A stretch of 64,000 bases of DNA, from the NCBI RefSeq assembly GCF_030161435.1, contig NZ_BSSV01000001.1, forward strand, positions 682,001 through 746,000. The letters are read 5' to 3'. This document shows, in pieces, positions 34,556 to 44,470 of the stretch (position 1 is its first letter; every line of letters starts with the position of its first letter). A program made the position numbers and the translations under genes. Origin of the DNA: Thalassotalea loyana. GTDB taxonomy: Bacteria; Pseudomonadota; Gammaproteobacteria; Enterobacterales; Alteromonadaceae. Below the pieces are notes generated by a model. It had not been told where the DNA came from and searched no databases. It saw only the letters and a program-made list of their open reading frames with translations.

Positions 34556-36580
34556 ATGAACTTAAAAGTTGCCCATAAAATCATTATTGGCTTCTCGATC
34601 ATTTTATTACTTACTTTGATTGCCAGTGTCTTATACCTTCGAATTCTATCTAACGTTGAACAAGCGACTAGCCAAATAGAAAAGTCGGCAATTCCAATTC
34701 AAAAGACAAGTAGCAATATTCAGATTCAGTTACTAAAACAAGCGAAACAGGCTGGCTTCTTGCCATATGCTAAAGATGCATCATCGTTAGAGACAATCTT
34801 TTCTGTATTTACCCAGCAAGAATCCGAGCTAATTGAACTAGAAAAAGTGCTTACCCAGCTTTTACGAGCGAATCAAATGGGCCAAGACATGAAGAGTTTT
34901 AAAGGCCAATATAGTGAGTTTGTTGCATCTGTTACGACGATGAAAAACTTCCGTTTTAATGTACTGCAAGCGAATGATAACTTGGTGCAGTTTGAACGTC
35001 AGCTTGCTGAACATCTAGATGAAGCCGGTGCTTTACTTGTTGACTTGTCTTATTTGGAAGATCCTGACAGACAAGCGGACATCGATCGAATTGCTGGTGC
35101 TGCTGGCCAAGTCGAGGGCTATTTATTTAATTTGATTGATTCTACTAAAGTCGTCATTAATTTAACTGACATTGAAGAAGTAAAATCATCGCAGGCTGAT
35201 ATACAAACAGCACTTGCAAACTTAGACCAAATGCTAGGCTTCTTGACTCGTCTAAATGATGTCTATGATACCGATGGTTTAATTGAGCAATTCGCCGATG
35301 AATATGAAAAGTCAAAGGCACTGCTGACTCAAGATCAAAACATTTTTAGTGTGAAATTAGATCAACTAGAGAACATCCAAAGCTTAGAGGTGAGCTTAGA
35401 AGCTTCAGAACTAAAGTCTCAACAAGCGATCAATACGATTGATATGTTGCTAGCTAAAGTTAATAAGAACTTAGCTACGGTCCAAAATGAACTGTCAGAA
35501 AACGTAAGCCAAGGCGAAACTAACACTATCTTGATTTTGGTACTTGTGTTGGGTATCGGCAGTGGTATTGCCTTTGCGACCATTCGTACCATGATTAACC
35601 CATTAACTCGCATCAACAAAGTGTTAACTTCTGTAAGCCAGGGGGATTTAACAAAAACATTACGCGATGACTCGGATGACGAATATGGGCAGCTGTCTAA
35701 AAACATCAATAATGTAATTCAATATTTAAAAGAGCTGATTGCTGAAATTAGTCGCAACTCACATGAACTTAACATTGCTGCAATGCAATCGAGCCAAGAA
35801 ATTAAGTCGGTTACTCAGGCATTAGGTGAGCAAAAAGCTACGGTTGAACAGGTGACAAATATTACTGCTGAGTTGAGTGATAGTGCAGATGTGGTATTGG
35901 GGAAAAGTAGTGATGCTGAATCTCAAATGTCTGAAGCTTTAGGTCAAAGTGATCAGCTTAAAGGGATGGCTCAAAGCACTAATGACCGAGTCAATTCGTT
36001 AGCAAGTATGCTCGATGAAACATCAGGGTTAATGGCTGAGTTACATAAAGAGTCTACCAATATTGGCAGTATCTTAGAGACTATCCAAAGTATCGCAGAT
36101 CAAACCAACTTACTTGCCCTTAATGCCGCGATAGAAGCTGCACGAGCGGGTGAGGCGGGTCGAGGCTTTGCGGTAGTAGCCGACGAAGTAAGAATGCTAG
36201 CAAGCCGCACACAGGAGTCGACAGCAGAAATCAATTCAATGATTGAATCACTCCAACAGCAGACATCACAAGCGGTGGATGAGATTGATCTTGGTAAGAA
36301 TGAAGCAAGCGATTGTCAACAAGATACACATCAGTTGCTTCAAACCTTGTTATTAATTAACCAGGCGATTGAACAAATGCACGTCATGAGTTCTGATATC
36401 GCGGATTCAGCTCGACTACAAAACCGATTGAGTAACGATATTAATTCAAGCATCCACGATGTCATGGAGCAGAGCAGTGACACCAGTGCTAAGTCGACTT
36501 CGACATTAACCTACTCAGAAATGGTTGCTGAATTAGCGGTGAAATTGGATAAGAGTGTCGATCGATTTAAAACTGACTAG
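34556..36580 (+). CDS. Methyl-accepting chemotaxis protein
   Basis: Chemoreceptor that feeds the CheA/CheW kinase complex. Of 674 residues: membrane helix 9-29, a large periplasmic helical sensor (30-325), second helix (about 326-346, [19 protein letters not shown]), HAMP (350-400), then the coiled-coil signalling domain with the highly conserved hairpin tip [20 protein letters not shown] and [15 protein letters not shown] (about 530-570). There is no C-terminal pentapeptide for CheR/CheB binding. A near-perfect FliA promoter lies upstream, so it is expressed with the flagellar late genes. Ligand unknown. Confidence 0.95.
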   Translation: MNLKVAHKIIIGFSIILLLTLIASVLYLRILSNVEQATSQIEKSAIPIQKTSSNIQIQLLKQAKQAGFLPYAKDASSLETIFSVFTQQESELIELEKVLTQLLRANQMGQDMKSFKGQYSEFVASVTTMKNFRFNVLQANDNLVQFERQLAEHLDEAGALLVDLSYLEDPDRQADIDRIAGAAGQVEGYLFNLIDSTKVVINLTDIEEVKSSQADIQTALANLDQMLGFLTRLNDVYDTDGLIEQFADEYEKSKALLTQDQNIFSVKLDQLENIQSLEVSLEASELKSQQAINTIDMLLAKVNKNLATVQNELSENVSQGETNTILILVLVLGIGSGIAFATIRTMINPLTRINKVLTSVSQGDLTKTLRDDSDDEYGQLSKNINNVIQYLKELIAEISRNSHELNIAAMQSSQEIKSVTQALGEQKATVEQVTNITAELSDSADVVLGKSSDAESQMSEALGQSDQLKGMAQSTNDRVNSLASMLDETSGLMAELHKESTNIGSILETIQSIADQTNLLALNAAIEAARAGEAGRGFAVVADEVRMLASRTQESTAEINSMIESLQQQTSQAVDEIDLGKNEASDCQQDTHQLLQTLLLINQAIEQMHVMSSDIADSARLQNRLSNDINSSIHDVMEQSSDTSAKSTSTLTYSEMVAELAVKLDKSVDRFKTD

Positions 36581-36605
36581 CCGCTGTCAATAAGGCATTA
36601 AATAG

Positions 36606-36635
36606 AAAAAAGCCAATCATAAGATTGGCTTTTTT
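36606..36635. terminator. Bidirectional terminator between chemoreceptor and PEP-CTERM genes
   Basis: AAAAAGCCAATC, loop ATAA, GATTGGCTTTTTT. A-rich on the left and T-rich on the right, so it serves both convergent genes. Confidence 0.85.
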
Positions 36636-36639
36636 GGTT

Positions 36640-37494
36640 CTATAACTGTCTAATGCGTCTCGAGTACATCCACAATAAACCCAAGGCCATTATCATGATT
36701 GTTGATGGCTCAGTTACCGTTGTTGTACTTGCGGGTGGATCATGTGCCCAAATACTCGCATGTGAAACAGATGCATAATCCCATGTGCCTGCAAAATTAT
36801 ATGCGGTATCACCAAGACTGATATTGAGTCCATTAGCAATTAACTCGTTAAAATTAAAGTCATAAATTGCCCAGCCACTTGTTTCATGGCCACTATTGGG
36901 GTTTGGCCCTTTGAGCACAAATGCTAAATGATCAAAAACACTTGGGCGACCAAGCGCTTGTGTTGCAAACGGAATGGCTAATGGGTCAACTGACACTGAC
37001 CATGACCCATCTTGGTTAAATGAAATATCGAGTACATCTTCTAAATCATAATTACCGATTGAGTCATAACCTTCTTCTGTACCCCACAATCTAATCCAAC
37101 CTGGATCCGTTGCGTCACCGTCATTATCAATATCAACGAGTGAATCATCTGGATGATCAAGAAAATATGAACCTCCAACAAAATATCCGTCTTTATTCGG
37201 TTCTTGGTTTAATAAACCGTCGCCAAGTTGACCTTGATTGAATACAGGTTCGTTGCCCCAGTCATTATGAGGTGTTGTTACATAACCTAAGCATTTTGTG
37301 GAGTCGATAGGATACGTTAAACCTGTAACACCTGCATTACCGGGGTTCGTAGTGATACTCGTTATTTGAACAGAAGAGACGTTACAATTACCATTTGAAG
37401 TAAGATTATTGACATTAGTAACTTCAATTACACCCGCCGATACATTGGCACTTAATATAAGTGGTGCTACAACTGCTAAAAATCTATTTTTCAT
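36640..37494 (-). CDS. PEP-CTERM-anchored extracellular protein
   Basis: A 284-residue secreted protein. N-terminus: signal peptide MKNRFLAVVAPLILSANVSAG. C-terminus: TEPSTIMIMALGLLWMYSRR, i.e. a PEP-CTERM-type tail (motif, hydrophobic helix, basic end) recognised and cut by an exosortase; the motif is TEPST in place of VPEPS. The mid part has an acidic calcium-loop-like stretch (DHPDDSLVDIDNDGDATDPGW) and resembles other extracellular PEP-CTERM proteins, without known enzyme motifs. Four cysteines suggest disulfides. No exosortase gene is in this window. Monocistronic, convergent with the chemoreceptor. Confidence 0.82.
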   Translation of the reverse strand: MKNRFLAVVAPLILSANVSAGVIEVTNVNNLTSNGNCNVSSVQITSITTNPGNAGVTGLTYPIDSTKCLGYVTTPHNDWGNEPVFNQGQLGDGLLNQEPNKDGYFVGGSYFLDHPDDSLVDIDNDGDATDPGWIRLWGTEEGYDSIGNYDLEDVLDISFNQDGSWSVSVDPLAIPFATQALGRPSVFDHLAFVLKGPNPNSGHETSGWAIYDFNFNELIANGLNISLGDTAYNFAGTWDYASVSHASIWAHDPPASTTTVTEPSTIMIMALGLLWMYSRRIRQL

Positions 37495-37600
37495 AATGCT
37501 TCCTAATTGCCGTATACGATTAAATTATAAGCAAGAATCAAGCCTTTAATTTAAGTATTTGAAATTATTGCTTTTAATATTTGCCTCTAATTGTAGGTGT

Positions 37601-37633
37601 AAAAAAAAACGACACTCTACTGAGTGCCGTTTT
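37601..37633 (-). terminator. Terminator of the xseB-ispA-dxs operon
   Basis: On the minus strand: AAACGGCACT, loop, AGTGTCGTTT (one wobble pair), then nine T's. It starts 21 bases after the dxs stop. Confidence 0.82.
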
Positions 37634-37654
37634 CTATCAACATATTGTTTGTGC

Positions 37655-39517
37655 TTACTGATTAAATCGATTTATTTTCTCGATAATACCATTAGCATCT
37701 AACCCTAATTCTTGGTGGATTTCTGCTTGGGTACCATGCTTAATAAACTGATCAGGTAAACCGATATTCAAAATCTTGATGGCAATGCCTCTGCTCAATA
37801 TTAATTCATTAACCGCAGAGCCAGCACCACCGGCAATTGCATTATCTTCTATGGTGACAAATGTATCGTGATTTTTTGCTAACTCTACTAATAAAGTTTC
37901 ATCTAAAGGTTTAACAAAGCGCATGTCTACCAGTGTTGCATTTATTTCTTTTGCAACTTGTTCTGCTTCGCCTAGTGTTGTGCCAAAGTTTAACAGTGCG
38001 ATATTTTCACCGGTAACTTTGATTTTGCCTTTTCCAACTTCAATCGTTTCGTTGATTTCAGGTAAGTTTGCACCCGTACCACTACCACGAGGGTAACGAA
38101 CGGCTGCTGGCATACCGAGTTGATAACCGGTAGTAAGCATTAACTGACATTCTCGTTCATCACTTGGCGTCATAATCGTAATGTTAGGAATACAACGTAA
38201 GAAACTTAGGTCAAATGCACCTTGGTGTGTAGGGCCATCAGCTCCAACGATGCCTGCGCGGTCGATAGCAAACAACACCGGGAGATTTTGAATAGCAACA
38301 TCGTGAATAAACTGGTCATATCCACGTTGTAAAAAGCTTGAATAAATCGCTACCACTGGCTTTTTACCTCCGATCGCAAGGCCGGCGGCATATGTCACGG
38401 CATGTTGCTCAGCAATTGCTACATCAAAATATTGCTCAGGGAAGCGCTGAGAAAACTCAACCATACCCGAACCTTCACGCATTGCTGGCGTAATTGCCAT
38501 TAACTCTTTATCTGTTTCAGCGGTACGACATAACCAATCACCAAATATTGCCGAATACGTTGGTAGACTTGGCGCTGATTTAGGTAAGTTCGTCTCTTCA
38601 GGATTAAACTTAGGAACCGCGTGGTATTTAATTGGATCATTTTCGGCTTGTTGATAGCCTTTACCTTTTTTCGTCGCGATATGAAGAATTTGCGGGCCTT
38701 TAAGGTTCTTCATATTACTGATCGTATCGACTAATCCGTTGACATCGTGGCCATCAATCGGGCCGATATAGTTAAACCCGAGTTCTTCGAAAAATGTACT
38801 CGGCACAACCATGCCTTTTAAATGTTCCTCTGCACGACTTGCCAGTTCTTTGATTGGCGGTAGGTTTTCAAGGATTTTCTTCGAACCTTCACGGAAACCC
38901 GTATAAAAGCTTCCCGATAACATTTTCGCTAAATGGTTGTTGAGTGCGCCTACATTTTCAGATATCGACATTTCGTTATCATTTAAAATAACTAACATAT
39001 CTTTGTTGATATCACCTGCGTGGTTTAATGCTTCAAACGCCATACCCGCAGTCATTGCGCCATCGCCAATCACTGCAACTACTTTTCTATCTTTACCTTC
39101 CTTTTCTGCAGCAACCGCTAAACCAAGCGCAGCTGAAATTGAAGTAGAAGAATGACCTACGCTTAATACGTCATATGGACTTTCTTCACGCCAAGGAAAA
39201 GGATGTAAACCGTCTTTTTGACGGATGGTATGAAGTTGATCTCGTCTGCCGGTCAAGATTTTGTGAGGATATGCTTGGTGACCAACATCCCAGATCAAAT
39301 GATCAAACGGCGTGTTGTAGACATAATGCAATGCCACTGTTAGTTCTATTGTGCCTAAGCCAGACGCGAAATGGCCGCTACTTTTACTGACAGAATTTAA
39401 TAAAAAGCGGCGTAACTCATCACTTGCTGCAGGCAATTGCTCCTGAGATAACGTTCTTAAGTCATCAGGGGAATTGATGTTCGCTAAAATTGGGTAATCA
39501 GATAAATTCGTCGTCAT
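37655..39517 (-). CDS. dxs: 1-deoxy-D-xylulose-5-phosphate synthase
   Basis: Thiamine-diphosphate enzyme that joins pyruvate and glyceraldehyde-3-phosphate to start the MEP isoprenoid pathway. The 620 residues match E. coli Dxs (620). Features: [14 protein letters not shown] near the N-terminus, the ThDP motif [18 protein letters not shown]...NDNEMS, and transketolase-type centre with the catalytic Glu region [13 protein letters not shown], plus the C-terminal domain [17 protein letters not shown]. It is the last gene of xseB-ispA-dxs, 25 bases after ispA. Confidence 0.98.
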   Translation of the reverse strand: MTTNLSDYPILANINSPDDLRTLSQEQLPAASDELRRFLLNSVSKSSGHFASGLGTIELTVALHYVYNTPFDHLIWDVGHQAYPHKILTGRRDQLHTIRQKDGLHPFPWREESPYDVLSVGHSSTSISAALGLAVAAEKEGKDRKVVAVIGDGAMTAGMAFEALNHAGDINKDMLVILNDNEMSISENVGALNNHLAKMLSGSFYTGFREGSKKILENLPPIKELASRAEEHLKGMVVPSTFFEELGFNYIGPIDGHDVNGLVDTISNMKNLKGPQILHIATKKGKGYQQAENDPIKYHAVPKFNPEETNLPKSAPSLPTYSAIFGDWLCRTAETDKELMAITPAMREGSGMVEFSQRFPEQYFDVAIAEQHAVTYAAGLAIGGKKPVVAIYSSFLQRGYDQFIHDVAIQNLPVLFAIDRAGIVGADGPTHQGAFDLSFLRCIPNITIMTPSDERECQLMLTTGYQLGMPAAVRYPRGSGTGANLPEINETIEVGKGKIKVTGENIALLNFGTTLGEAEQVAKEINATLVDMRFVKPLDETLLVELAKNHDTFVTIEDNAIAGGAGSAVNELILSRGIAIKILNIGLPDQFIKHGTQAEIHQELGLDANGIIEKINRFNQ

Positions 39518-39542
39518 AAATTACTTTTTTATTAATTCTAAA

Positions 39543-40436
39543 TTAGTGCGTTCGGCTAACAATAAACTGAGCGAAGGCTTTTAAATTTTGCATATTGTAC
39601 GGCAAAGCGTCTAATGCTTGAAGTGCTTGTTGTAATAAGTCTTGAGCTTTTGCTTGTGCACCAGTTAAACCGAGCAAAGAAGGGTATGTCGATTTATTAG
39701 CTTCTAAGTCCGAACCAGCTGGTTTTCCCAGTTCTTCTTGGCTTGATGTGATATCAATTATATCGTCTTGAACTTGATATGCTAAGCCAACACAATCAGC
39801 GAAATCTGCTAAGTTAGCACGCTGTTCATAGGTAATCAGAGGAGCAATAAGTGCGGGCATAATGACCGCGGCTTTAAGTAATGCACCCGTTTTTAGCATG
39901 TGAAGATTCTCTAATTGCTCAAGACTGATTTGTTTATCGGTTGCAGACAAGTCGAGTGCCTGACCACCACACATCCCTTGATAACCAGAGGCCTTAATTA
40001 AATGCTGGACTAGCTGAATTTGCGCTGCTTTTGCCTGCTCGCTAAAACTGTGGTTGGCGATAATGTCAAAGGCTAGAGTTTGTAGGGCATCACCAGCTAA
40101 AATAGCCGTCGCCTCGTCAAATGCTTTATGGCAAGTCGGCTGACCTCGGCGTAAGTCATCATCATCCATTGCTGGCAAATCGTCATGCAATAGCGAATAT
40201 GCATGAATGCATTCTATTGCGCCGGCAATACCGTCTAGATCATCGAGAGAAACACCAAGTGCTTGCCCCGTTGTGTACACCAAGTAAGGTCGCATACGTT
40301 TTCCACCGAGCAACAAACCATAATGCATCGCATCTAACAGTTTTTTATCGTTAGGCTGTAACGATACAATTTTTTGCTCTAAATATTGGTTGATACGTTC
40401 TTGGTAATATTCAAGATCAGGTAACGCGACTGTCAC
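39543..40436 (-). CDS. ispA: Farnesyl diphosphate synthase (polyprenyl synthetase)
   Basis: Condenses isopentenyl diphosphate with dimethylallyl/geranyl diphosphate to C15. The 297-residue protein carries both aspartate-rich motifs: LLHDDLPAMDDDDLRRG (first) and VQDDIIDITS (second), with GGKRMRPYL upstream. E. coli IspA has 299 residues. Start is GTG at 40436, overlapping by one base the TAG of xseB (TAGTG), the same coupling form as yggX with the GDT1-like gene. It supplies the next gene's pathway with C5 units from dxs. Confidence 0.97.
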   Translation of the reverse strand: MTVALPDLEYYQERINQYLEQKIVSLQPNDKKLLDAMHYGLLLGGKRMRPYLVYTTGQALGVSLDDLDGIAGAIECIHAYSLLHDDLPAMDDDDLRRGQPTCHKAFDEATAILAGDALQTLAFDIIANHSFSEQAKAAQIQLVQHLIKASGYQGMCGGQALDLSATDKQISLEQLENLHMLKTGALLKAAVIMPALIAPLITYEQRANLADFADCVGLAYQVQDDIIDITSSQEELGKPAGSDLEANKSTYPSLLGLTGAQAKAQDLLQQALQALDALPYNMQNLKAFAQFIVSRTH

Positions 40437-40681
40437 TACATATCACTCGGTTGGAAGTCAAAAGGCACAGGCTGCTGATCGTGCTCTTGAATTAACACAT
40501 TAATTTTTTGCTCAGCGGCCGTTAATTTTTGTTGGCTCGTTTTACTAAGTTTCAATCCTCGCTCGAATAACGTCATTGCCGTTTCAAGGTCGAGTTCACC
40601 TGATTCTAATTGCTCCACAATATCATTTAGCTCGTTAATTGATTCTTCGAAGCTCAGGTTTTCAATTTTCTTTTTAGCCAT
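40436..40681 (-). CDS. xseB: Exodeoxyribonuclease VII small subunit
   Basis: Short (81 aa) helical partner of XseA in exonuclease VII. Typical sequence: FEESINELNDIVEQLESGELDLETAMTLFERGLKL. First gene of the conserved xseB-ispA-dxs operon. Divergent from pomA across 255 bases that hold the FliA promoter. Confidence 0.96.
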   Translation of the reverse strand: MAKKKIENLSFEESINELNDIVEQLESGELDLETAMTLFERGLKLSKTSQQKLTAAEQKINVLIQEHDQQPVPFDFQPSDM

Positions 40682-40809
40682 TTCGATTTGTCATACTATT
40701 TTCACTGGCGCAAAGTTACCTTACATAAGGGATTAGGTCAAATTTCAATGTGGCAATTCAGGTGGTTGTCGACTAGTTTTAAAGATGAGAAAAAAACCTT
40801 AGATTTTGG

Positions 40810-40836
40810 TTAAGTTACTGACATAATGGACGATAA
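40810..40836 (+). promoter_or_regulatory. FliA (sigma-28) promoter of pomAB
   Basis: TTAAGTTA, 11-base spacer, GACGATAA: 13 of 16 positions match TAAAGTTT-N11-GCCGATAA at exact spacing. Transcription would start near 40843, about 94 bases before the pomA GTG. Confidence 0.65.
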
Positions 40837-40846
40837 TTTATATAAG

Positions 40847-40867
40847 TAGGCGTTATTGATTCGCCTA
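40847..40867 (+). promoter_or_regulatory. Hairpin at the 5' end of the pomAB leader
   Basis: TAGGCG, 9-base loop, CGCCTA, beginning within a few bases of the predicted transcription start. A 5'-terminal hairpin could stabilise the mRNA; there is no T-run. Confidence 0.35.
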
Positions 40868-40936
40868 TCAAATAGACATGATGTATTATCGGCTTGATAA
40901 CAACATGTAAAATCTAAATGCATTTAGGAGGCTTTC

Positions 40937-41701
40937 GTGGATTTAGCTACGGTTCTGGGGATGTTGGGCGCAATTGGTTTCATAGTTATGGCTATGATTC
41001 TAGGCGGCGACATTAGTATGTTTGTTGATACCCAGTCAATCTTAATCGTATTTTGTGGTTCTATTTTTGTTGTTTTATCTAATTACAACATGGGGCAATT
41101 TTTCGGTATCGGAAAAATTATTGGTAAAGCTTTCATGTTTAAACTTGAAACTCCAGAAGAACTTATCGAAAAGTCAGTTGAAATGGCTGATGCAGCACGT
41201 AAAGGTGGCTTCTTAGCGTTAGAAGAAGCTGAAATTACCAACGTTTTTATGCAAAAAGGCGTAGACATGTTAGTGGATGGTCACGATGCGGATGTTGTTC
41301 GTTCAACAATGCAAAAAGATATCTCGCTAACGACAGAGCGTCATGAAACTGGTGTTGGTATGTTAGGAGCGCTCGCTGAAGTTGCTCCAGCAATGGGGAT
41401 GATCGGTACACTAATTGGTCTAGTTGCGATGTTATCAAACATGGATGACCCTAAGGCGATTGGACCTGCAATGGCGGTTGCTCTATTAACAACGCTCTAC
41501 GGTGCTTTCCTGGCAAACGTTATTGCTATACCTATTTCGAATAAATTGTCTCTTCGTTTAGCAGAAGAAAAGCTAAATCAGGAACTCGTACTTGACGCAG
41601 TATTGGGTATTCAAGACGGTCAAAACCCGCGTGTGATTGAAAACTTACTTAAAAACTATCTTGCTGAAAGTAAGCGTAAGATAGACACCACGGAAGAGTA
41701 G
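40937..41701 (+). CDS. pomA: Flagellar stator protein PomA (MotA family, Na+-type)
   Basis: Inner-membrane stator subunit that, five to two with PomB, lets ions through and drives flagellar rotation. The 254 residues have four membrane segments (two near the N-terminus; two around 150-205) with a cytoplasmic loop containing the charged residues that contact FliG (MQKDISLTTERHETGVGML). Start is GTG 40937 preceded by a strong TTAGGAGG. Immediately followed (13 bases) by pomB, and led by a FliA-type promoter. Confidence 0.96.
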   Translation: MDLATVLGMLGAIGFIVMAMILGGDISMFVDTQSILIVFCGSIFVVLSNYNMGQFFGIGKIIGKAFMFKLETPEELIEKSVEMADAARKGGFLALEEAEITNVFMQKGVDMLVDGHDADVVRSTMQKDISLTTERHETGVGMLGALAEVAPAMGMIGTLIGLVAMLSNMDDPKAIGPAMAVALLTTLYGAFLANVIAIPISNKLSLRLAEEKLNQELVLDAVLGIQDGQNPRVIENLLKNYLAESKRKIDTTEE

Positions 41702-41714
41702 CGAGGGCTTAACT

Positions 41715-42668
41715 ATGTCTAGTCCTCCTCCTGAGTGTAAGTGCCCACCAGCTGGCTTGCCGGCTTGGATGGGTACATTCGCTGACTTGATGTCTCTATT
41801 AATGTGTTTCTTCGTACTCTTGCTGTCTTTCTCAGAAATGGATGTTTTGAAGTTCAAACAAATTGCCGGCTCTATGAAGTTTGCTTTTGGTGTTCAAAAC
41901 AAAATTGAAGTTAAAGATATTCCAAAGGGGACAAGTGTTATTGCCCAAGAATTTCGCCCGGGTCGACCCGATCCAACACCGATAGAAGTGATTCAGCAAC
42001 AGACTATTGAAATGACCCAACAAATGCTTGAGTTCCAAGCAGGTGATGAAACTTCAGCAGGTGGTCGTCAAGAGCAACGTGGTACACAGCGTGGTGGTCA
42101 GTCCCAAAGTACTGCCGACCAATTGTCAGCTCAACAAATGCAGCAGGCGCAAGAAGAGCTTGAAAAAGCACAGCAATCTGAAATAAACGAGCTAGTGAAG
42201 AAGATTGCTGAGCAAATGGAAGAGCAAATTCAAGACGGTGCCATTGAGTTAGAGTCATTGGGTCAGCAAATTATCATCCGTATTCGAGAAAACGGCTCGT
42301 TTCCATCAGGTTCTGCTTTTCTACAGCCTAAGTTTAAGCCCATTATTCAAGAAATCGGTGAGCTATTAAATACTGTGCCGGGAGAGATTATGATCTCTGG
42401 TAACACGGATGATCGTGGTATCAGTTCAGAGTTATTTAGTTCAAACTGGGACTTATCTACCAAACGTGCTGTGGCAATTGCGCACGAGTTAATCAAAGTA
42501 CCAAATTTTGATGAAAGTCGATTACTTGTGGTTGGCCATGCAGATACAAGACCTTTAGTGCCAAATACGAACGCGCTAAATCGTCGTCGAAACCGTCGTG
42601 TTGAAATATCTATCAACCAAGGTAAAGCGAAAGAGACTGACCCTATCTCATTAACTGAAGGGCAATAG
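41715..42668 (+). CDS. pomB: Flagellar stator protein PomB (MotB family, Na+-type)
   Basis: Stator partner of PomA, with one membrane helix and a periplasmic OmpA-like peptidoglycan-binding domain. The ion-binding Asp24 (GTFADLMSLL) and nearby Cys31 are at the same positions as in Vibrio PomB, which supports Na+ use. N-terminal PPPECKCPP is also PomB-like. Residues about 95-160 form a Gln- and Ser-rich linker (GGRQEQRGTQRGGQSQ...); the OmpA domain runs from about 185 to 300 (GNTDDRG, NRRRNRRVEISI). Ends at a terminator. Confidence 0.96.
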   Translation: MSSPPPECKCPPAGLPAWMGTFADLMSLLMCFFVLLLSFSEMDVLKFKQIAGSMKFAFGVQNKIEVKDIPKGTSVIAQEFRPGRPDPTPIEVIQQQTIEMTQQMLEFQAGDETSAGGRQEQRGTQRGGQSQSTADQLSAQQMQQAQEELEKAQQSEINELVKKIAEQMEEQIQDGAIELESLGQQIIIRIRENGSFPSGSAFLQPKFKPIIQEIGELLNTVPGEIMISGNTDDRGISSELFSSNWDLSTKRAVAIAHELIKVPNFDESRLLVVGHADTRPLVPNTNALNRRRNRRVEISINQGKAKETDPISLTEGQ

Positions 42669-42688
42669 TCTCATTTCGAACTTGCATG

Positions 42689-42719
42689 AAAAGAGCCGCT
42701 GTTAAGTGGCTCTTTTTTT
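42689..42719 (+). terminator. Terminator of pomAB
   Basis: AAAGAGCC, loop, GGCTCTTTTTTT, 20 bases after the pomB stop. Confidence 0.8.
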
Positions 42720-42793
42720 GTACAATTTATGGTATGCCGTTCGATTGAATTTCATGTATAATCCGCGCCACTTATTTTTGGTTGGTATGATTG

Positions 42794-44248
42794 ATGAAAT
42801 TTATTGTTAAGTTACAAGCTGAGATCGCGATTAAATCTCGCCCAGTGCGCAAGCGTTTTACGAAGATCTTAGACTCTAATATTAAAAATGTATTACGACG
42901 TGTGGATGAACAAGTAACGACACGGGTAAACTGGGATAATATTGAGATTAACAGTAAAAATGAATCGCCAGAAAATCGCCATCAGCTAATTGAGACATTA
43001 AAGTGTATTCCTGGTGTTGCGCAATTTATTGAAGTGCAGCAAACCGATTTCATCGACTTACACGATGCGTTTGAAAAAACGTTAGCGGTGCATGCAAAAA
43101 CAATAGAAAACAAAACGTTCTGTGTTCGTGTAAAACGAACAGGTGAACATGACTTTAATTCCTTAAAAGCCGAACAATACATTGGTGGTGGCTTAAACCA
43201 AAGTGTTGAATCTGCATCAGTAAAATTAAAGAACCCACAAGAAACTATCCGCATTGAAATCAACAAAGATAAATTATTCATTGTTACTGAGTTACACAAG
43301 GGCTTGAATGGCTTCCCAATTGCTACTCAAGAAGACGTATTGTCGTTAATGTCGGGTGGTTTTGATTCTGGTGTTTCTAGTTATCAGATGATTAAAAAAG
43401 GCTCTCGTACGCACTTCTGTTTCTTCAACTTAGGTGGTTCTGCACATGAAGTCGGTGTTAAACAAGTGAGCTATTATTTATGGAATAAATTTGGCGCATC
43501 GCATCGTGTTAAGTTTTTCTCTGTAGATTTCGCCCCTGTTGTCACTGAGATTCTAGAAAAAGTTGAAAATGGCCAGATGGGCGTCATTTTAAAACGAATG
43601 ATGATGAGAGCCGTCGCTCAAATCGCCGAGAAAATGGGCATTCAAGCGCTTGTTACTGGTGAAGCTTTAGGCCAAGTATCGAGTCAAACATTGACGAACC
43701 TTAACGTTATTGATCGTGTCACTGAAACCCTCATTTTGCGTCCGCTAACGGCGTACGATAAACAAGATATTATTGATATTGCTAGAAAAATTGGTACCGA
43801 AGATTTCGCGAAGACTATTCCTGAATATTGTGGTGTTATTTCTAAAAAGCCAACGGTAAAGGCTGTATTGAGCAAAATTGAAGCTGAAGAAGCTAATTTT
43901 GATTTTTCAATTTTAGATAAGGTTGTTGAAGAAGCTCGTTATTGTGATATTCGTGACATTGGTACTGAAGCCGAAGCTGAAGTACCGTCAATTGATGCGG
44001 TTTCAGAGCTAGATAAAGATTCAGTGGTCATTGATATTCGCAGCCCTGAAGAAGAGGATGAAAACCCGCTTGAAATAGATGGTATTGAAGTAAAACACAT
44101 ACCATTTTATAAGCTCGCAACTAACTTTGGTGACTTACCACAAGATGTTGACTATTACCTATATTGTGAGCGTGGCGTGATGAGCCAACTTCAAGCGCTG
44201 TATTTGCATGATAATGGATTCAAAAACGTAAAAGTTTACCGCCCATAA
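42794..44248 (+). CDS. thiI: tRNA 4-thiouridine synthase ThiI
   Basis: Makes 4-thiouridine at tRNA position 8 and supplies sulfur for thiamine thiazole. The 484 residues include N-terminal ferredoxin-like and THUMP domains (1-170), the ATP PP-loop [14 protein letters not shown] (about 183-197) and a C-terminal rhodanese domain with the catalytic Cys in YCERGVMSQ. Length as in E. coli (482). Start ATG 42794 ([15 protein letters not shown]); the TTG just before it is not used. Own terminator downstream. Confidence 0.97.
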   Translation: MKFIVKLQAEIAIKSRPVRKRFTKILDSNIKNVLRRVDEQVTTRVNWDNIEINSKNESPENRHQLIETLKCIPGVAQFIEVQQTDFIDLHDAFEKTLAVHAKTIENKTFCVRVKRTGEHDFNSLKAEQYIGGGLNQSVESASVKLKNPQETIRIEINKDKLFIVTELHKGLNGFPIATQEDVLSLMSGGFDSGVSSYQMIKKGSRTHFCFFNLGGSAHEVGVKQVSYYLWNKFGASHRVKFFSVDFAPVVTEILEKVENGQMGVILKRMMMRAVAQIAEKMGIQALVTGEALGQVSSQTLTNLNVIDRVTETLILRPLTAYDKQDIIDIARKIGTEDFAKTIPEYCGVISKKPTVKAVLSKIEAEEANFDFSILDKVVEEARYCDIRDIGTEAEAEVPSIDAVSELDKDSVVIDIRSPEEEDENPLEIDGIEVKHIPFYKLATNFGDLPQDVDYYLYCERGVMSQLQALYLHDNGFKNVKVYRP

Positions 44249-44272
44249 TAATATTTCGAGCACAATAAACTG

Positions 44273-44307
44273 AAAGCCAACATGTCTTTTTACATGTTGG
44301 CTTTTTT
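44273..44307 (+). terminator. Terminator of thiI
   Basis: AAAGCCAACATGT, short loop, ACATGTTGGC then TTTTTT, 24 bases after the stop. Confidence 0.85.
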
Positions 44308-44470
44308 ATATGTAAATGTTAGTAATTCATTGAAAGCGCTTTTAATTTGTTAATTAAATGTAACCAGTAAACTTGTATATGGTTTGACCATTTGATAAAT
44401 TTCGTAAGTTAATTTCACACAAGTGATTGTTGTTTAGCTAAAAATAAGAATAAACATCAAAGGATTGCGA

